From assembly GCF_023218935.1 (NCBI RefSeq), contig NZ_JAJIAL010000004.1: a stretch of 64,000 bases of DNA. The stretch is one strand, 5' to 3'. The stretch's first letter is position 1. The number at the start of each line of letters is the position of its first letter. Of the stretch, positions 50,256 through 59,845 are shown piece after piece. A program made the translations under genes and the position numbers. The notes under the pieces were generated by a model. It did no database searches. It was not told where the DNA came from and saw nothing but the letters and a program-made list of their open reading frames with translations. The DNA comes from Fructobacillus cardui (GTDB taxonomy: Bacteria; Bacillota; Bacilli; Lactobacillales; Lactobacillaceae).

Positions 50256-51611
50256 TTACCCAATCTGCAAACTATTTTTTAAGGCTTGTTCGTAGGCATC
50301 CCCACGAATCTCAAAATTAGGATATTGATCCCAAGAAGCGGCTGCTGGTGAAAAAAGAACGACCTCTCCAGGTTTTGCCATTTGGACAGCCAATGGTGCC
50401 GCTTCTTCAACTGATTTCACAACTGTAACCGGTAAATGCAAGGATTCAGCCAAAGCCTTAACCTTATCGTGCGTTTCACCAAAGGCAATCACCTGACGAA
50501 CATGCTTTAAGTCTGTGGCCAAGCGGGACAAGTCATCCCCACGGTCTAGCCCCCCAGCCAGCCAAACGACTGGCTGGTTAAAGGCCGACAAGGCCGCTTG
50601 CGTTGCTTCAATATCAGTTGCCTTCGAATCGTTATAATACAAGACGTCTTGATTTTTAAACAAGAATTCCAACCGGTGCTTAACACCCGAAAAGGTCTTC
50701 AAGACATCAATGATGCCAGCTAGGTCGGCACCTGCAACCGTTGCCGCCGCCGTTGCCGCCAAAACATTTTCCAAGTTAGGTTGACCAACAAGCTTAACGT
50801 CTTTGAAAGGCATTAGTGTTTGTCCTGCAAAAACCAAGTCATCGTCACTTTGGTGGGCATAGGCTACTTGGTCTTGATCATCAAAGAGCAATACCTGGGC
50901 AGCAGTCTTACTTTCAATTAATGGTGTATCTAGTCCCTGGCCATTTAAAATCAGCACTTGATCAGGGCGTTGGTCTTCTGTAACGTGAATTTTAGCGGCT
51001 AAGTAAGCCGATCGCGTGTGATGAAAGTCCATATGATTGGCAAAGACATTGGTAATAACGGCAATATCAGGCTGAATCATTGGAATCCCAACTAGTTGGA
51101 AAGAAGACAATTCTAAGACGAGCGTATCATCCTTCGTCATCGAACCCACAACTTGGCAAACAGGCGTTCCGATATTACCAGCGACAACGACCTTCCCCTG
51201 CTTTGGATCCGCTTGCAACATCTTCCCCAAAAGCGTTGTCGTCGTCGTCTTCCCATTTGAACCGGTAACAACAATCAAACGGCCAGTAAAAGTCGACAAG
51301 GCAACGGCTACTTCCGTTAGAATTGGAATCTTCAACCGCTCCGCCTTTTCCAACAATGGTTGTTCGTAATGAATACCTGGATTTTTAACGACAAAATCAG
51401 TATCCTCTGCCAAAGATTCTGCTTGGTCGTTTTCAGCAAAAGAAACACCAGCAGCTTTCAAGGCTTTGACATCAGCATCTTCCTCAATTTGGTCGCGATT
51501 GGCAACCGTAACCTGCGCACCAAGTTCAATCAGTCGTTTAGCAGCAGCCTTCCCTGATTTAGCCCAACCTAACACTAATACCTTTTTATTTTTAAAATCT
51601 AACTCTGCCAT
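50256..51611 (-). CDS. murD: UDP-MurNAc-L-Ala:D-Glu ligase MurD
   Basis: The 451-residue Mur ligase has an N-terminal Rossmann domain with VLGWAKSGKAAAKRLIELG, the ATP loop VTGSNGKTTTTTLLGKML (about 113-130), VFANHMDFH and YNDSKATDIEATQAAL (about 322). A C-terminal ligase domain ends FSPAAASWDQYPNFEIRG. It adds D-Glu during peptidoglycan precursor synthesis. Confidence 0.97.
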   Translation of the reverse strand: MAELDFKNKKVLVLGWAKSGKAAAKRLIELGAQVTVANRDQIEEDADVKALKAAGVSFAENDQAESLAEDTDFVVKNPGIHYEQPLLEKAERLKIPILTEVAVALSTFTGRLIVVTGSNGKTTTTTLLGKMLQADPKQGKVVVAGNIGTPVCQVVGSMTKDDTLVLELSSFQLVGIPMIQPDIAVITNVFANHMDFHHTRSAYLAAKIHVTEDQRPDQVLILNGQGLDTPLIESKTAAQVLLFDDQDQVAYAHQSDDDLVFAGQTLMPFKDVKLVGQPNLENVLAATAAATVAGADLAGIIDVLKTFSGVKHRLEFLFKNQDVLYYNDSKATDIEATQAALSAFNQPVVWLAGGLDRGDDLSRLATDLKHVRQVIAFGETHDKVKALAESLHLPVTVVKSVEEAAPLAVQMAKPGEVVLFSPAAASWDQYPNFEIRGDAYEQALKNSLQIG

Positions 51612-51688
51612 ACCCTACTCCTTTTTCTGACACACACAGTGCTGATTTTTTATGTACAGTGGTTAACGTTATCAACCACTTTTAAATG

Positions 51689-52648
51689 CTAGTAAAAAAT
51701 GAAAACGGCCAAAATGGCTAGAACCAATCCAACTGACCAAAAGGCGATGTCGATCTGCCACTCTGACCAACCAAACTTTTCAAAAGAATGGTGAATCGGT
51801 GCCATTGGGAAGACTCGTTTATGGAAGAAGTGATAAGAAAATGTCTGAATAATGACGGACAAAGTTTCAATCACGAAGACTAGTCCAATAATTAACAGGG
51901 AGATGACGGCGTGCAGCAAAATGGATTCAACTGCCAGTCCAGCTCCCAAAGCAAGAGAACCCGTATCGCCCATAAAAATCTTGGCCTTTGGTAAATTGAA
52001 TATCAAAAAACCAACTAACGTCCCAATCAAAATCAGGTTAAAGGAAACCATCGCCCAGTTAGCGGCCCAATAGGCCATGACGGCGTAGGCACCATAGGCA
52101 ATCACGGCTAAGCCACCCAGAAGACCGTCGAGGCCATCGGTCAGGTTAGTAGCGTTTGACCAACCAACTAACCAGAACCAGATAAAGATGACATAGAAAT
52201 CGCCCAGATAAACGACGCCAACAACCGGCAAATTAATGACGGCTGGCACCTTTAAGGCCCAAAGCAAAAACATTACGACAACGGCCGATAGCGTTTGCGC
52301 TGCTAATTTTGGCTTAAAAGCAAAGCCATCATCGGCATGTTTCAGTAGTTTCAAAACATCATCGACTGCACCAATCAAGGCAAATGAACCGATCGCTACT
52401 GAAAGGGTCAAAACCGTTGTGAAAGCGGTTGAATTTTCATAAGTTCTTGGCAAACAAAAAGCAACGACGATTGCCACCAAGACGAAAACAGCCCCTCCCA
52501 ATGAGGGCGTACCGGCTTTTTGCTGGTGATCTGGACCCAAGCCCCGAATCACGGCCTGTTCCTTACTTTGCTTCAATTTTTTGATCACCATCGGCATCAA
52601 AAGTGCTGTGATAGCCATTCCTAAGAGGAATTCTAGTACAACTGACAT
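51689..52648 (-). CDS. mraY: Phospho-MurNAc-pentapeptide translocase MraY
   Basis: The 319-residue protein has ten transmembrane helices and the catalytic motifs HQQKAGTPSLGGAVFV (about 40), GAVDDVLKLLK (about 92), NATNLTDGLDGLLGG (about 165) and FMGDTGSLALG (about 225). It transfers phospho-MurNAc-pentapeptide to undecaprenyl phosphate. Its start overlaps the stop of the upstream pbp2X gene by one base. Confidence 0.97.
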   Translation of the reverse strand: MSVVLEFLLGMAITALLMPMVIKKLKQSKEQAVIRGLGPDHQQKAGTPSLGGAVFVLVAIVVAFCLPRTYENSTAFTTVLTLSVAIGSFALIGAVDDVLKLLKHADDGFAFKPKLAAQTLSAVVVMFLLWALKVPAVINLPVVGVVYLGDFYVIFIWFWLVGWSNATNLTDGLDGLLGGLAVIAYGAYAVMAYWAANWAMVSFNLILIGTLVGFLIFNLPKAKIFMGDTGSLALGAGLAVESILLHAVISLLIIGLVFVIETLSVIIQTFSYHFFHKRVFPMAPIHHSFEKFGWSEWQIDIAFWSVGLVLAILAVFIFY

Positions 52649-54792
52649 TACGTTCTCTCCTTAAAGTTGACGCTAATTTTACTTTGACCGGTTACCGCTG
52701 TGCCGGCCGTCACGCTTTGCTTTTCACCATAACCAGACCCAGTTAAGGACATCTTGACCTTTGCTAAGTAGCCCCAAGTCAAAACATCGTTTTTGGTCCA
52801 GGAACTAAAATCAGGAACAGTGACTGAACCACTTGCTGTCACAAAGACGCGCTGTCCCTTAATAGCATCCTGATTGCCCTTGATTGATTGCGCTGAAATG
52901 GTGCCACTTGAGCCCAAAGTTGTTACAGATAGCCCTGCATTTTGCAGTGCCTGCTCCGCTTGACTAATCGACAAGCCTTTCACGTCTGGAACTGTCACCT
53001 GATTGGTCTTCGACTTAACACTATCATCCCCATCGTTTAGGGCCTGAAGTATCACTGGTCGAAAGACATTATTCAATGTAATTTGAATATTGGCGTCCGG
53101 GAAAACCTGCGGCTGGCGAACTGCTATATACATAATATACTTTGGATTTTGCTCCGGCACAATTGCCATCACCGAATGAATATCATTTGTTAACCCATCC
53201 AGGTACTTTCCATTCTCGGAAATCTGCGCAGTTCCAGTCTTAGCAGCGACCTGGTAACCAACATCAGACAAACTATATTGTTTAGCCGTTCCATCATCCG
53301 CATTCACAACCCCAGCCATCAAAGACAAAACTTGCTTGGCTGTACTTGCTGAAATTGGATTGGCGACCTGAGTGATCTTGCCCTGGTAAATAACTTTTCC
53401 CGTCTCCGGATTTGTCACTCGGTCAACCAGGTAAGGTTTGATTTCCTTGCCCCCGTTGGCAATGGCCGTATATGCTTGAAGTAGCTGAGCAGGGGTTACC
53501 CGAATAGCCTGGCCATACGCCGTGTTGGCCTGATCAATCGGCTGTTCAAAGGACATCGATCCGGATTCTTCGTTGGGCAAATCCATTCCGGTCTTCTTTA
53601 GGAAGCGGAACTTGTTGATATACGATTCCCAGGTACTTGCACCAAGAGCTTGTTCAAGGTGAGCAAAACCAACGTTTGATGATCGCTCATAGGCCTGGCG
53701 ATAAGTTAGAATACCCTCACCGTTACCAAAAGCATCAACAACCTTCTGGCCGTTAATATCGTAAGTTCCAGATTGGTAAGTAGCATTTGGATGCCACTTG
53801 CCTTCTTGAATAGCGGCTGCCAATGTAATGGTCTTCATGGTTGAACCTGGCTCAAAGGATCCTTGATTAATCAGGTTTTCCCAAGCGGATGAAAGTCCGT
53901 CTTGTGTATTTGGATCAAAATTTGGCCGTTGCGTAGCAGCCACAATCTTACCTGTTTTCGCTTCCATCAAAACGGCGACTGCTGATTTTGCTTTTGTACC
54001 GGCGAAAAGGACGTCCATCCGGTTTTCAAGCGTTGCTTGCAACTTTTCATTCAACGTTAGGGTCACGTTATTGCCATTTTCAACCTGATTCTTTTTAGAA
54101 GTCTCATTCTGATTTCCAAGAGAAGTCTGAATACCATCCTTACCACGTAAGGTACTGTTTTTAAAGGCTTCAATGCCTAAAATACCGCCAAGTGTTCGCT
54201 GACCGGCAGAGTTCTGCGTTGAATTTGTTAGACCAATAATATGTGAGGCCATCCGGTTATTTGGATAATAACGGGATGGCTGGGAATTAAACTTAATGCC
54301 CGTCAAATTTAAGGCCTTAATCTTATTGTAAGTATCGACACTTAAGTTTTTTGCCTTCGGACCAAATTCGACCTGAAGCTTGTTAGAGGTCAACTGAGCA
54401 TATAAGTCATCATAGCTGATACCAAGAATGCCACTCAGTTTCTGCGCGGCATCCTTCTTATCAACCACGTAGTCAGGCTTGCCTGTCTTCGTTACTTGCT
54501 TTTTATCCAAAACGGCATACATATCATAAACCGTTGAGTTGTCCGCAAGAACTTGACCATCCGAATCCAAAATTTGCCCACGAGTAGCCGGCACTGTTTC
54601 CTTTTGCATAAAGGTTAGTCGAGTGGCAGCGGTTAAGTTATGGTTGTTGACTACCTTAAAACCAGCAATCTGAAAAAGACGACCACCCATGATTAAAATA
54701 ACAAAGAAAGCCCCCACAAAGAGGAGGGCACCGAAACGCTTACCGTTCCGTGTTATTTTTTTCCCGAGTTGTCGTCTTTTCTTCTGCTTCAT
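52648..54792 (-). CDS. pbpX: Class B penicillin-binding protein PBP2X-type with two PASTA domains
   Basis: The 714-residue protein has an N-terminal membrane helix (about 22-44), a dimerisation domain with VPATRGQILDSDGQVLA, and a transpeptidase with SxxK in FEPGSTMKTITLAA (about 315), SxN in YERSSNVGFAHL and KTG in AAKTGTAQISENG (about 515). Two C-terminal PASTA repeats begin near VTVPDVKGLS and VTVPDFSSWT. It is the septal transpeptidase partner of FtsW. Confidence 0.95.
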   Translation of the reverse strand: MKQKKRRQLGKKITRNGKRFGALLFVGAFFVILIMGGRLFQIAGFKVVNNHNLTAATRLTFMQKETVPATRGQILDSDGQVLADNSTVYDMYAVLDKKQVTKTGKPDYVVDKKDAAQKLSGILGISYDDLYAQLTSNKLQVEFGPKAKNLSVDTYNKIKALNLTGIKFNSQPSRYYPNNRMASHIIGLTNSTQNSAGQRTLGGILGIEAFKNSTLRGKDGIQTSLGNQNETSKKNQVENGNNVTLTLNEKLQATLENRMDVLFAGTKAKSAVAVLMEAKTGKIVAATQRPNFDPNTQDGLSSAWENLINQGSFEPGSTMKTITLAAAIQEGKWHPNATYQSGTYDINGQKVVDAFGNGEGILTYRQAYERSSNVGFAHLEQALGASTWESYINKFRFLKKTGMDLPNEESGSMSFEQPIDQANTAYGQAIRVTPAQLLQAYTAIANGGKEIKPYLVDRVTNPETGKVIYQGKITQVANPISASTAKQVLSLMAGVVNADDGTAKQYSLSDVGYQVAAKTGTAQISENGKYLDGLTNDIHSVMAIVPEQNPKYIMYIAVRQPQVFPDANIQITLNNVFRPVILQALNDGDDSVKSKTNQVTVPDVKGLSISQAEQALQNAGLSVTTLGSSGTISAQSIKGNQDAIKGQRVFVTASGSVTVPDFSSWTKNDVLTWGYLAKVKMSLTGSGYGEKQSVTAGTAVTGQSKISVNFKERT

Positions 54793-54796
54793 CTGC

Positions 54797-55174
54797 TTAC
54801 TGGTTTACATTCCGAACGTTATTAGTACTCTGTTCCATATTAGCTGATTGGGCAACCTTTTCCAAGTTGTCACGATTCGTTTTTGATTGAATGTCACCAC
54901 GATAAGAGTCGTTTTCCTCTTTCACATTGGTCACCTTCTGGGAGATCTGTTCATTTTGAGCATCAACTCGTTGCATGGTCACAGTTGTTGCCACTGTTCC
55001 CATCATCAACAGCAATACAATAGCGGCCATAAAAATAACCAAGCCACGCTCGCGTTTCGTCCAGACAGCTGCCTGGTAGCGCTTTTTGGTCCGAACTCTC
55101 TTGGCAGACGGTGTGGTAGGCTGCTCAGGTAAAGCAGTCGCCAAATCTTGGTAGCGATAAGCGTTTTGTGCCAT
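54797..55174 (-). CDS. ftsL: Cell-division protein FtsL
   Basis: The 125-residue bitopic protein has a basic cytoplasmic part with TKRERG, one membrane helix (about 46-68: LVIFMAAIVLLLMMGTVATTV) and a coiled coil beyond. Size, topology and position between rsmH and pbpX identify it. It links DivIB and DivIC. Confidence 0.88.
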   Translation of the reverse strand: MAQNAYRYQDLATALPEQPTTPSAKRVRTKKRYQAAVWTKRERGLVIFMAAIVLLLMMGTVATTVTMQRVDAQNEQISQKVTNVKEENDSYRGDIQSKTNRDNLEKVAQSANMEQSTNNVRNVNQ

Positions 55175-55236
55175 TTTTGAACTCCTTTACTAGTATCTTT
55201 TTCAAACAAAAATCATCACATTACCTGCTGAAAGCG

Positions 55237-56190
55237 TTAAGAATCTTCCCGCTTCAACCGGACAATGCCTCTTAATTGTGCCGAAGCAGACCGATGATTT
55301 TCTGCTTGCTCTTCTTCACTTGGCTTAATCGCCTTACGTGTTAATAATTCATAATCTGCTTGCATTTGTTCAGGCAAGAGTGGCAAGCCACGTGGTAAAT
55401 CAGGTGTGGCTACCTTTTCACGAAACATCTGTTTAATCAAGCGGTCTTCTTGGGACTGGAATGAAATTGCTGAAATCCGTCCTTGAACAGCCAAAAGGTC
55501 TAAAGCCTGCGTCAGTGAATCCTCTAAAGCCCCTAATTCGTCGTTAACGGCCACTCTCAGAGCCTGGAAGGTCCGTTTTGCCGGATGACCCCCATGGCGC
55601 CTAGCTGGTGCTGGAATTGCTTCTTTAATGATTTCAACCAGGTCAAAGGTGGTTTCAATTGGCTTAACTACCCGAGCCTGTTCAATCTTGCGAGCGATGG
55701 CTTTCCCAAAGCGGTCTTCACCATAACGAGTCAAAACTCGGACCAAATCAGAAAATGGCCAGTCATTGACAATGACCTTTGCCGTTAAGTCCTGGCGACG
55801 ATCCATGCGCATATCCAATGGCGCATCATGGTTATAAGAAAATCCTCGATCGCCTTGGTCAAACTGAACGGATGACACGCCCAAATCATACAAAACACCA
55901 TCAACTTGGTAAACACCACGGTCATTTAAGCTTTGCTTCAATGTGCGAAAGTTCTGGTAGACCAAAACTAATTTACCATCAGCAATTTCTTGCTCGTACT
56001 GCTTTTGATTATGTAAGATAGAGGTCTGATCTTGGTCAAAGGAATAAAGAGTCCCAGTGGTCAATTCCTTAAGAATTTCGCCAGTGTGGCCCCCGCCCCC
56101 CAAAGTCGCATCGACGTAAATGCCGTCTGGCTTGACCGCCAGCAATGCAACCGCCTCTTTTTGGAGGACCGTTACGTGTTCAAATACCAT
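55237..56190 (-). CDS. rsmH: 16S rRNA (cytosine-N4)-methyltransferase RsmH
   Basis: The 317-residue protein has FEHVTVLQKEAVALL at the N-terminus, the SAM motif VDATLGGGGHTGEIL (about 25-40), the DGVLYDLGVSSVQFDQGDRGFSY block (about 97-120) and HPAKRTFQALRVAVNDELGALE (about 215-237). It methylates C1402 of 16S rRNA and is the second gene of the mraZ operon. Confidence 0.97.
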   Translation of the reverse strand: MVFEHVTVLQKEAVALLAVKPDGIYVDATLGGGGHTGEILKELTTGTLYSFDQDQTSILHNQKQYEQEIADGKLVLVYQNFRTLKQSLNDRGVYQVDGVLYDLGVSSVQFDQGDRGFSYNHDAPLDMRMDRRQDLTAKVIVNDWPFSDLVRVLTRYGEDRFGKAIARKIEQARVVKPIETTFDLVEIIKEAIPAPARRHGGHPAKRTFQALRVAVNDELGALEDSLTQALDLLAVQGRISAISFQSQEDRLIKQMFREKVATPDLPRGLPLLPEQMQADYELLTRKAIKPSEEEQAENHRSASAQLRGIVRLKREDS

Positions 56191-56253
56191 TTTATTGTCC
56201 TCCTGTTTAATGCTTTTCTCATCAATCAGTCTATTCGCGTTGAATAGACGACT

Positions 56254-56691
56254 TTAAAAATCAAAATCGACTAATCCCTCAGCAATTTCATCAAAGTTTT
56301 CAGCAGTATCCTCTGTATAGGCCTGCCAATTTTCCTTAGACCAAATTTCAAAGGAATCGCCGGCACCCGTCACGACCACTTCTTTGTCAATCTGGGCATA
56401 GTCCTTCAGGTTGCCATCAACAATGATGCGCCCCTGCTTATCAAACTCTGCTTCTTTAGCACCGGCTAAAACAAAACGCTTAAAGGCCCTGGCTTCTTTT
56501 TTCCCGATTGGCAAAGTATTTAATTGTTCCTCTAAGTTTTGCCAAACCGACATCGGCATGGCCCGTAAAGCATGTTCCATCCATCGGACAACCACAAAGG
56601 ATTCACCCAATTGATTTCGAAACTTAACCGGAATGGTGAGCCGGCCCTTGGGGTCTAAATTATGTGAAGATTCCCCCATGAACATCGGCAC
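56254..56691 (-). CDS. mraZ: Transcriptional regulator MraZ
   Basis: The 145-residue protein has two SpoVT/AbrB-type repeats: FMGESSHNLDPKGRLTIPVKFR with the DxKGR motif (about residue 13-17) and AGAKEAEFDKQGRIIVDGNLKDYA (about 75-97). It regulates its own operon. It is the first gene of the cluster that runs to divIVA; GGAGGG precedes the start. Confidence 0.97.
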   Translation of the reverse strand: MPMFMGESSHNLDPKGRLTIPVKFRNQLGESFVVVRWMEHALRAMPMSVWQNLEEQLNTLPIGKKEARAFKRFVLAGAKEAEFDKQGRIIVDGNLKDYAQIDKEVVVTGAGDSFEIWSKENWQAYTEDTAENFDEIAEGLVDFDF

Positions 56692-56727
56692 ACCCTCCTT
56701 TCTTAAAGATAACTTAACAATAATTTA

Positions 56728-56751
56728 CCACATTCCCCCACATTCCTCCAC
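56728..56751 (-). promoter_or_regulatory. MraZ operator: three GTGG repeats at 10-bp spacing
   Basis: On the minus strand GTGG occurs at 56751, 56741 and 56731 (first base), each separated by exactly one helical turn within GTGGAGGAATGTGGGGGAAT-type sequence. It lies upstream of mraZ. This is the known arrangement of MraZ binding boxes, so the operon is probably autoregulated. Confidence 0.8.
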
Positions 56752-56787
56752 TTTTCTTGTAATTTTTTTAAACCGCTAGTAATAAAA

Positions 56788-56823
56788 AGAGCTTAAACCC
56801 TAAAAAATCAGGATTTAAGCTTA
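56788..56823 (-). terminator. Terminator of the DUF3397 gene
   Basis: AGCTTAAACCCT (56789-56800) pairs imperfectly with AGGATTTAAGCT (56810-56821). On the minus strand CTCTTTTTATT follows. Confidence 0.7.
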
Positions 56824-56839
56824 GTGGGGAATTTCTCCC

Positions 56840-57181
56840 CTATCTTTTTAAAATCACAGCCAGAACACACAAGACAAGTAGCAAAATAATGCCAATAATG
56901 CCAGTCGCCTGCCAATAACGACGGCAGAAGAAAGCAAGTCGTTGGCGATGCCACAAAGCAATCGAACTCCAAATTGCCCCAATCAATAACCAAACAACTA
57001 AAACAGCTAACAAATCAGACCGATAAAAGGCTGCACCCCAAGTTAAATGTGCGAAAACAAATGTCGGAATAACAGCAAGGTCCAGGACCCCAATTTGTGG
57101 AAAAGAGCGATAAAAAAGTCGCCACAAAATAATTAAAAAGAAAATGGCTAACCAAATGGCAGGCCAATAAAACCACGTCAT
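56840..57181 (-). CDS. DUF3397-family membrane protein
   Basis: The 113-residue protein has four hydrophobic segments (about 3-20, 30-48, 57-75 and 90-110). The residues SFPQIGVLDLAVIPTFVFAHLTW fit DUF3397, a small integral membrane family often found next to mraZ in lactic acid bacteria. The function is unknown. The ATG at 57181 is preferred to 57187 because GAGGTG is better spaced. Confidence 0.8.
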   Translation of the reverse strand: MTWFYWPAIWLAIFFLIILWRLFYRSFPQIGVLDLAVIPTFVFAHLTWGAAFYRSDLLAVLVVWLLIGAIWSSIALWHRQRLAFFCRRYWQATGIIGIILLLVLCVLAVILKR

Positions 57182-57290
57182 AAACATTCACCTCTTCGTC
57201 AACTTTACCAAGGTCAGTTGAGAATTTCAATTTCACCCCTGCATATGTTATGATAAATTTAAATTACTCAGGAGAATGTTGCTACCGATC

Positions 57291-57527
57291 ATGGCCAGAA
57301 AAAAAGCTAAGAAAAAAGTAAGTCAAACACCCGTTCAAAAAAATACAAACGTTGATACTGAGCTCCAAAAAGAAGTCATCCGTCAATTAGATAAACGACC
57401 AATCCCAAAGGTTGAAAAGAAAAAGAAGAGTAAATTCCAGGTTTGGACTTGGATTATGTCAATCTTCATGGTTGTTGTCATGGCTGGTTCCGTCATCTAC
57501 GCCGCCATCGCCGCCATTGGCCACTAA
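57291..57527 (+). CDS. DUF4044-family small membrane protein
   Basis: The 78-residue protein has a very basic N-terminus (MARKKAKKKVSQ) and a C-terminal membrane helix (SKFQVWTWIMSIFMVVVMAGSVIYAAIAAIG), matching DUF4044. The function is unknown. Start choice is difficult: GGAG at 57271-57274 is 16 bases from this ATG but only four from a TTG at 57279, so a four-residue longer product is possible. It is transcribed divergently from the DUF3397 gene. Confidence 0.75.
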   Translation: MARKKAKKKVSQTPVQKNTNVDTELQKEVIRQLDKRPIPKVEKKKKSKFQVWTWIMSIFMVVVMAGSVIYAAIAAIGH

Positions 57528-57537
57528 AAATTAATCA

Positions 57538-57573
57538 AAAAGCGCCGACCAATTTCTATGGTCGGCGCTTTTA
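57538..57573. terminator. Bidirectional terminator
   Basis: AAAAGCGCCGACC and GGTCGGCGCTTTT form a 13-bp hairpin ending the DUF4044 gene and the fakA-like gene. Confidence 0.9.
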
Positions 57574-57588
57574 TTATGTTTATTGATT

Positions 57589-59295
57589 TTATTCAACAGA
57601 CAACAAAAATGGGTAAAGGTCCTGATCACCGTCATGAACTTCGCATTCCAAGTCCTCATCAAGCTCAGCAACCGCTTCCGTCAAAGCTTTGATATCTTTC
57701 TTCTTGGCATCCTTACCAGTAATGATCGTGACAATTTCACTATCATCGTCTAACATCTTTGCTAAAGTATCCTTGACTGTTTCCAATAACTTTTGGCCAA
57801 CCACAACGATTTCGCCATCAACCATTCCAAGCCAATCACCCTTTTTAATGGTTTGGCCATTCAGAGTTGTATCACGAACCGAATGAGTAATCTGACCAGA
57901 AACAACTGTTGCCAACTGTTCAGTCATGGCTGCTTCGTTATCCGTTACCGAAGCAGCCGGATTGTAACCCAGCATTGCCGTTAGACCTTGTTGAATCGTC
58001 CGCGACTTCACCACTTCAACAGGGACATCAACCAAGTCTTTTGCCTGGTCAGCAGCCAAGAAGATATTTGAGTTGTTTGGCAAAATAATTGCCGCTTTTG
58101 CCTGTGACTTTTCAATGGCTTCGACAAAATCAGCAGTTGAAGGGTTCATCGTTTGGCCACCAGTAATCACCTGGTAAACACCCAAAGAATCGAATAGTTG
58201 TGCAACACCATCACCAGCTGCTACTGCAAAGACCGCTACATCAGGTGCCGGCTTTTGTTCTTGTGCCGTTTGCTGGTTCTTTTGATCTTCTTTTTCCTGT
58301 TCATCGATTACGGCCTGCTGTTGGTCACGCATATTGTCAACCTTGACCTTGACCAATGAGCCAAATTCACCACCCCAATGAATGATTGCCCCGGGATCTT
58401 CCGTGTGAACGTGAACCTTGACAACATCTTCATCATTAATAACCAAGAGCGAATCACCCTTGTCGGCAATGTAATCGTAAAAGGTTTGGTAGTCAAATGG
58501 CTTTTCAACCGTCGTCCCCTTGCCAATCTCGACCATGACTTCCGTACAGTAACCGTACTTAATGTCTTCTAGCCGTAATGATTCATTTGCTTGGGCACCC
58601 GCATGCAACTTTGAAACCATCTGGTCAAGTTCCGCGTTATCAGGCGTTTGCAGGTTTTCTTCTGAAACCGTACCCGAAATCACTTCGGCAAAGGCTGACA
58701 AAACCAAAACAAGACCCTGACCACCAGAATCGACCACACCAACTTCTTTCAAAACAGGCAAAAGGTCAGGTGTCTTATCCAATGCCACCTGGGCAGCATG
58801 AGCTACTTGATTCATCATCGTTGGTAAATCAGCACCAGCATTGGCCGCTTCATCAGCAGCCGCAGCGGATTCGCGAATCACCGTTAAGATAGTTCCTTCT
58901 GTTGGCTTCATTACTGATTTATAAGCAACTTGAGCAGCCATCATCAAGGCATCGGCCAAATCTCGGGCTGAAAGGTTATCCTTGTCAGCCAAAGAATCAG
59001 CCATGCCACGGAAAATTTGCGACAAAATCACACCAGAGTTCCCACGAGCTCCCATCAAAAGGCCCTTTGCCGTCGCCTTCGCTAAGGCCCCAACCGTTTC
59101 TTCCTGGGCATCACGCTCATATTGAGCACCTGAAGCCATTGACATGGCCATATTGGTCCCCGTATCCCCATCAGGAACAGGGAAAACGTTTAACTTGTTA
59201 ATGTTCTCCGCATTCGCAGTCAACTTGGCCGCGGCGGCATTGACCATCTTGCCATAATCGGCAGCAGTGATAGTCATTATTTTTTCTGCAGTCAT
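57589..59295 (-). CDS. fakA: Fatty acid kinase FakA-like (DAK2 domain) protein
   Basis: The 568-residue protein has an N-terminal DhaL/DAK2 domain with INKLNVFPVPDGDTGTNMAMSM (ATP/Mg binding, about 30-50), GARGNSGVILSQIFRG and DSGGQGLVLVLSAF. The middle and C-terminal YloV-type domains have VHTEDPGAIIHWGG and IITGKDAKKKDI. FakA phosphorylates FakB-bound fatty acids for phospholipid synthesis. The start is placed at ATG 59295, but the binding site is weak and 59277 is possible. It follows asp23 closely. Confidence 0.9.
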   Translation of the reverse strand: MTAEKIMTITAADYGKMVNAAAAKLTANAENINKLNVFPVPDGDTGTNMAMSMASGAQYERDAQEETVGALAKATAKGLLMGARGNSGVILSQIFRGMADSLADKDNLSARDLADALMMAAQVAYKSVMKPTEGTILTVIRESAAAADEAANAGADLPTMMNQVAHAAQVALDKTPDLLPVLKEVGVVDSGGQGLVLVLSAFAEVISGTVSEENLQTPDNAELDQMVSKLHAGAQANESLRLEDIKYGYCTEVMVEIGKGTTVEKPFDYQTFYDYIADKGDSLLVINDEDVVKVHVHTEDPGAIIHWGGEFGSLVKVKVDNMRDQQQAVIDEQEKEDQKNQQTAQEQKPAPDVAVFAVAAGDGVAQLFDSLGVYQVITGGQTMNPSTADFVEAIEKSQAKAAIILPNNSNIFLAADQAKDLVDVPVEVVKSRTIQQGLTAMLGYNPAASVTDNEAAMTEQLATVVSGQITHSVRDTTLNGQTIKKGDWLGMVDGEIVVVGQKLLETVKDTLAKMLDDDSEIVTIITGKDAKKKDIKALTEAVAELDEDLECEVHDGDQDLYPFLLSVE

Positions 59296-59302
59296 CTTCT
59301 TT

Positions 59303-59662
59303 TTAATCCTTGGTTTCAATTCCTTGGACAATCACGTTAACTTCGGGTACATGAATTCCCAAATAACTATCCAAATAATACTTGACCTTGCGTTGAACCG
59401 ATGTGGAAATTTCTGCTAACTTCATGCCGTAACGCACAACGATATAAACATCCACAATAACACCAGCGTCCGTTTGCGAAACAACAACGCCTCGGCCATA
59501 ATTTTCCCGATTCAAAATTTGGTTAACACCATCACGCAAAGCAGCCCGTGAAGCCATTCCAACCACACCAGGGTTGGCAATTGTGGCCCCACCAACAACC
59601 GACGCGATTACGTCGTTTTCAATTTTGATCTCGCCATTTTGAGTTTGAATCTTAATTGCCAT
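59303..59662 (-). CDS. Asp23/Gls24-family envelope stress protein (YloU)
   Basis: The 119-residue Asp23 domain has IENDVIASVVGGATIANPGVVGMA, VVVSQTDAGVIVDVYIVVRYG and VQRKVKYYLDSYLGIHVPEVNVIVQG. It is a membrane-associated protein linked to envelope homeostasis and regularly paired with fakA. ATG 59662 lacks a binding site; TTG 59680 (six residues longer) has GGGG nearby, and a hairpin (GTGGGG/TCCCAC) covers this area, so the start is uncertain. Confidence 0.9.
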   Translation of the reverse strand: MAIKIQTQNGEIKIENDVIASVVGGATIANPGVVGMASRAALRDGVNQILNRENYGRGVVVSQTDAGVIVDVYIVVRYGMKLAEISTSVQRKVKYYLDSYLGIHVPEVNVIVQGIETKD

Positions 59663-59764
59663 CACGTTGTTGTGGGACAAAAAGCCCCACGTTCCTTTCT
59701 GTTTACGATAATCCTATTTTACCATGTTCTAAGAAAAGGTTCTAATTTGCCAACCGGCGGCTTC

Positions 59765-59839
59765 ATGCCTTTTGTCATGCTCTCTATTGCTGGTAAAAAA
59801 TTAGTTGCCAAATGGCTAAAACCAGTTAGCACCTACTGA
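59765..59839 (+). CDS. Possible 24-aa cationic peptide
   Basis: ATG 59765 to TGA 59839 encodes MPFVMLSIAGKKLVAKWLKPV... (24 residues, hydrophobic and Lys-rich), with a GGCGG possibly acting as binding site. A terminator follows directly in this orientation. It lies antiparallel between rpmB and asp23. The evidence is thin. Confidence 0.25.
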   Translation: MPFVMLSIAGKKLVAKWLKPVSTY

Positions 59840-59845
59840 TAATAA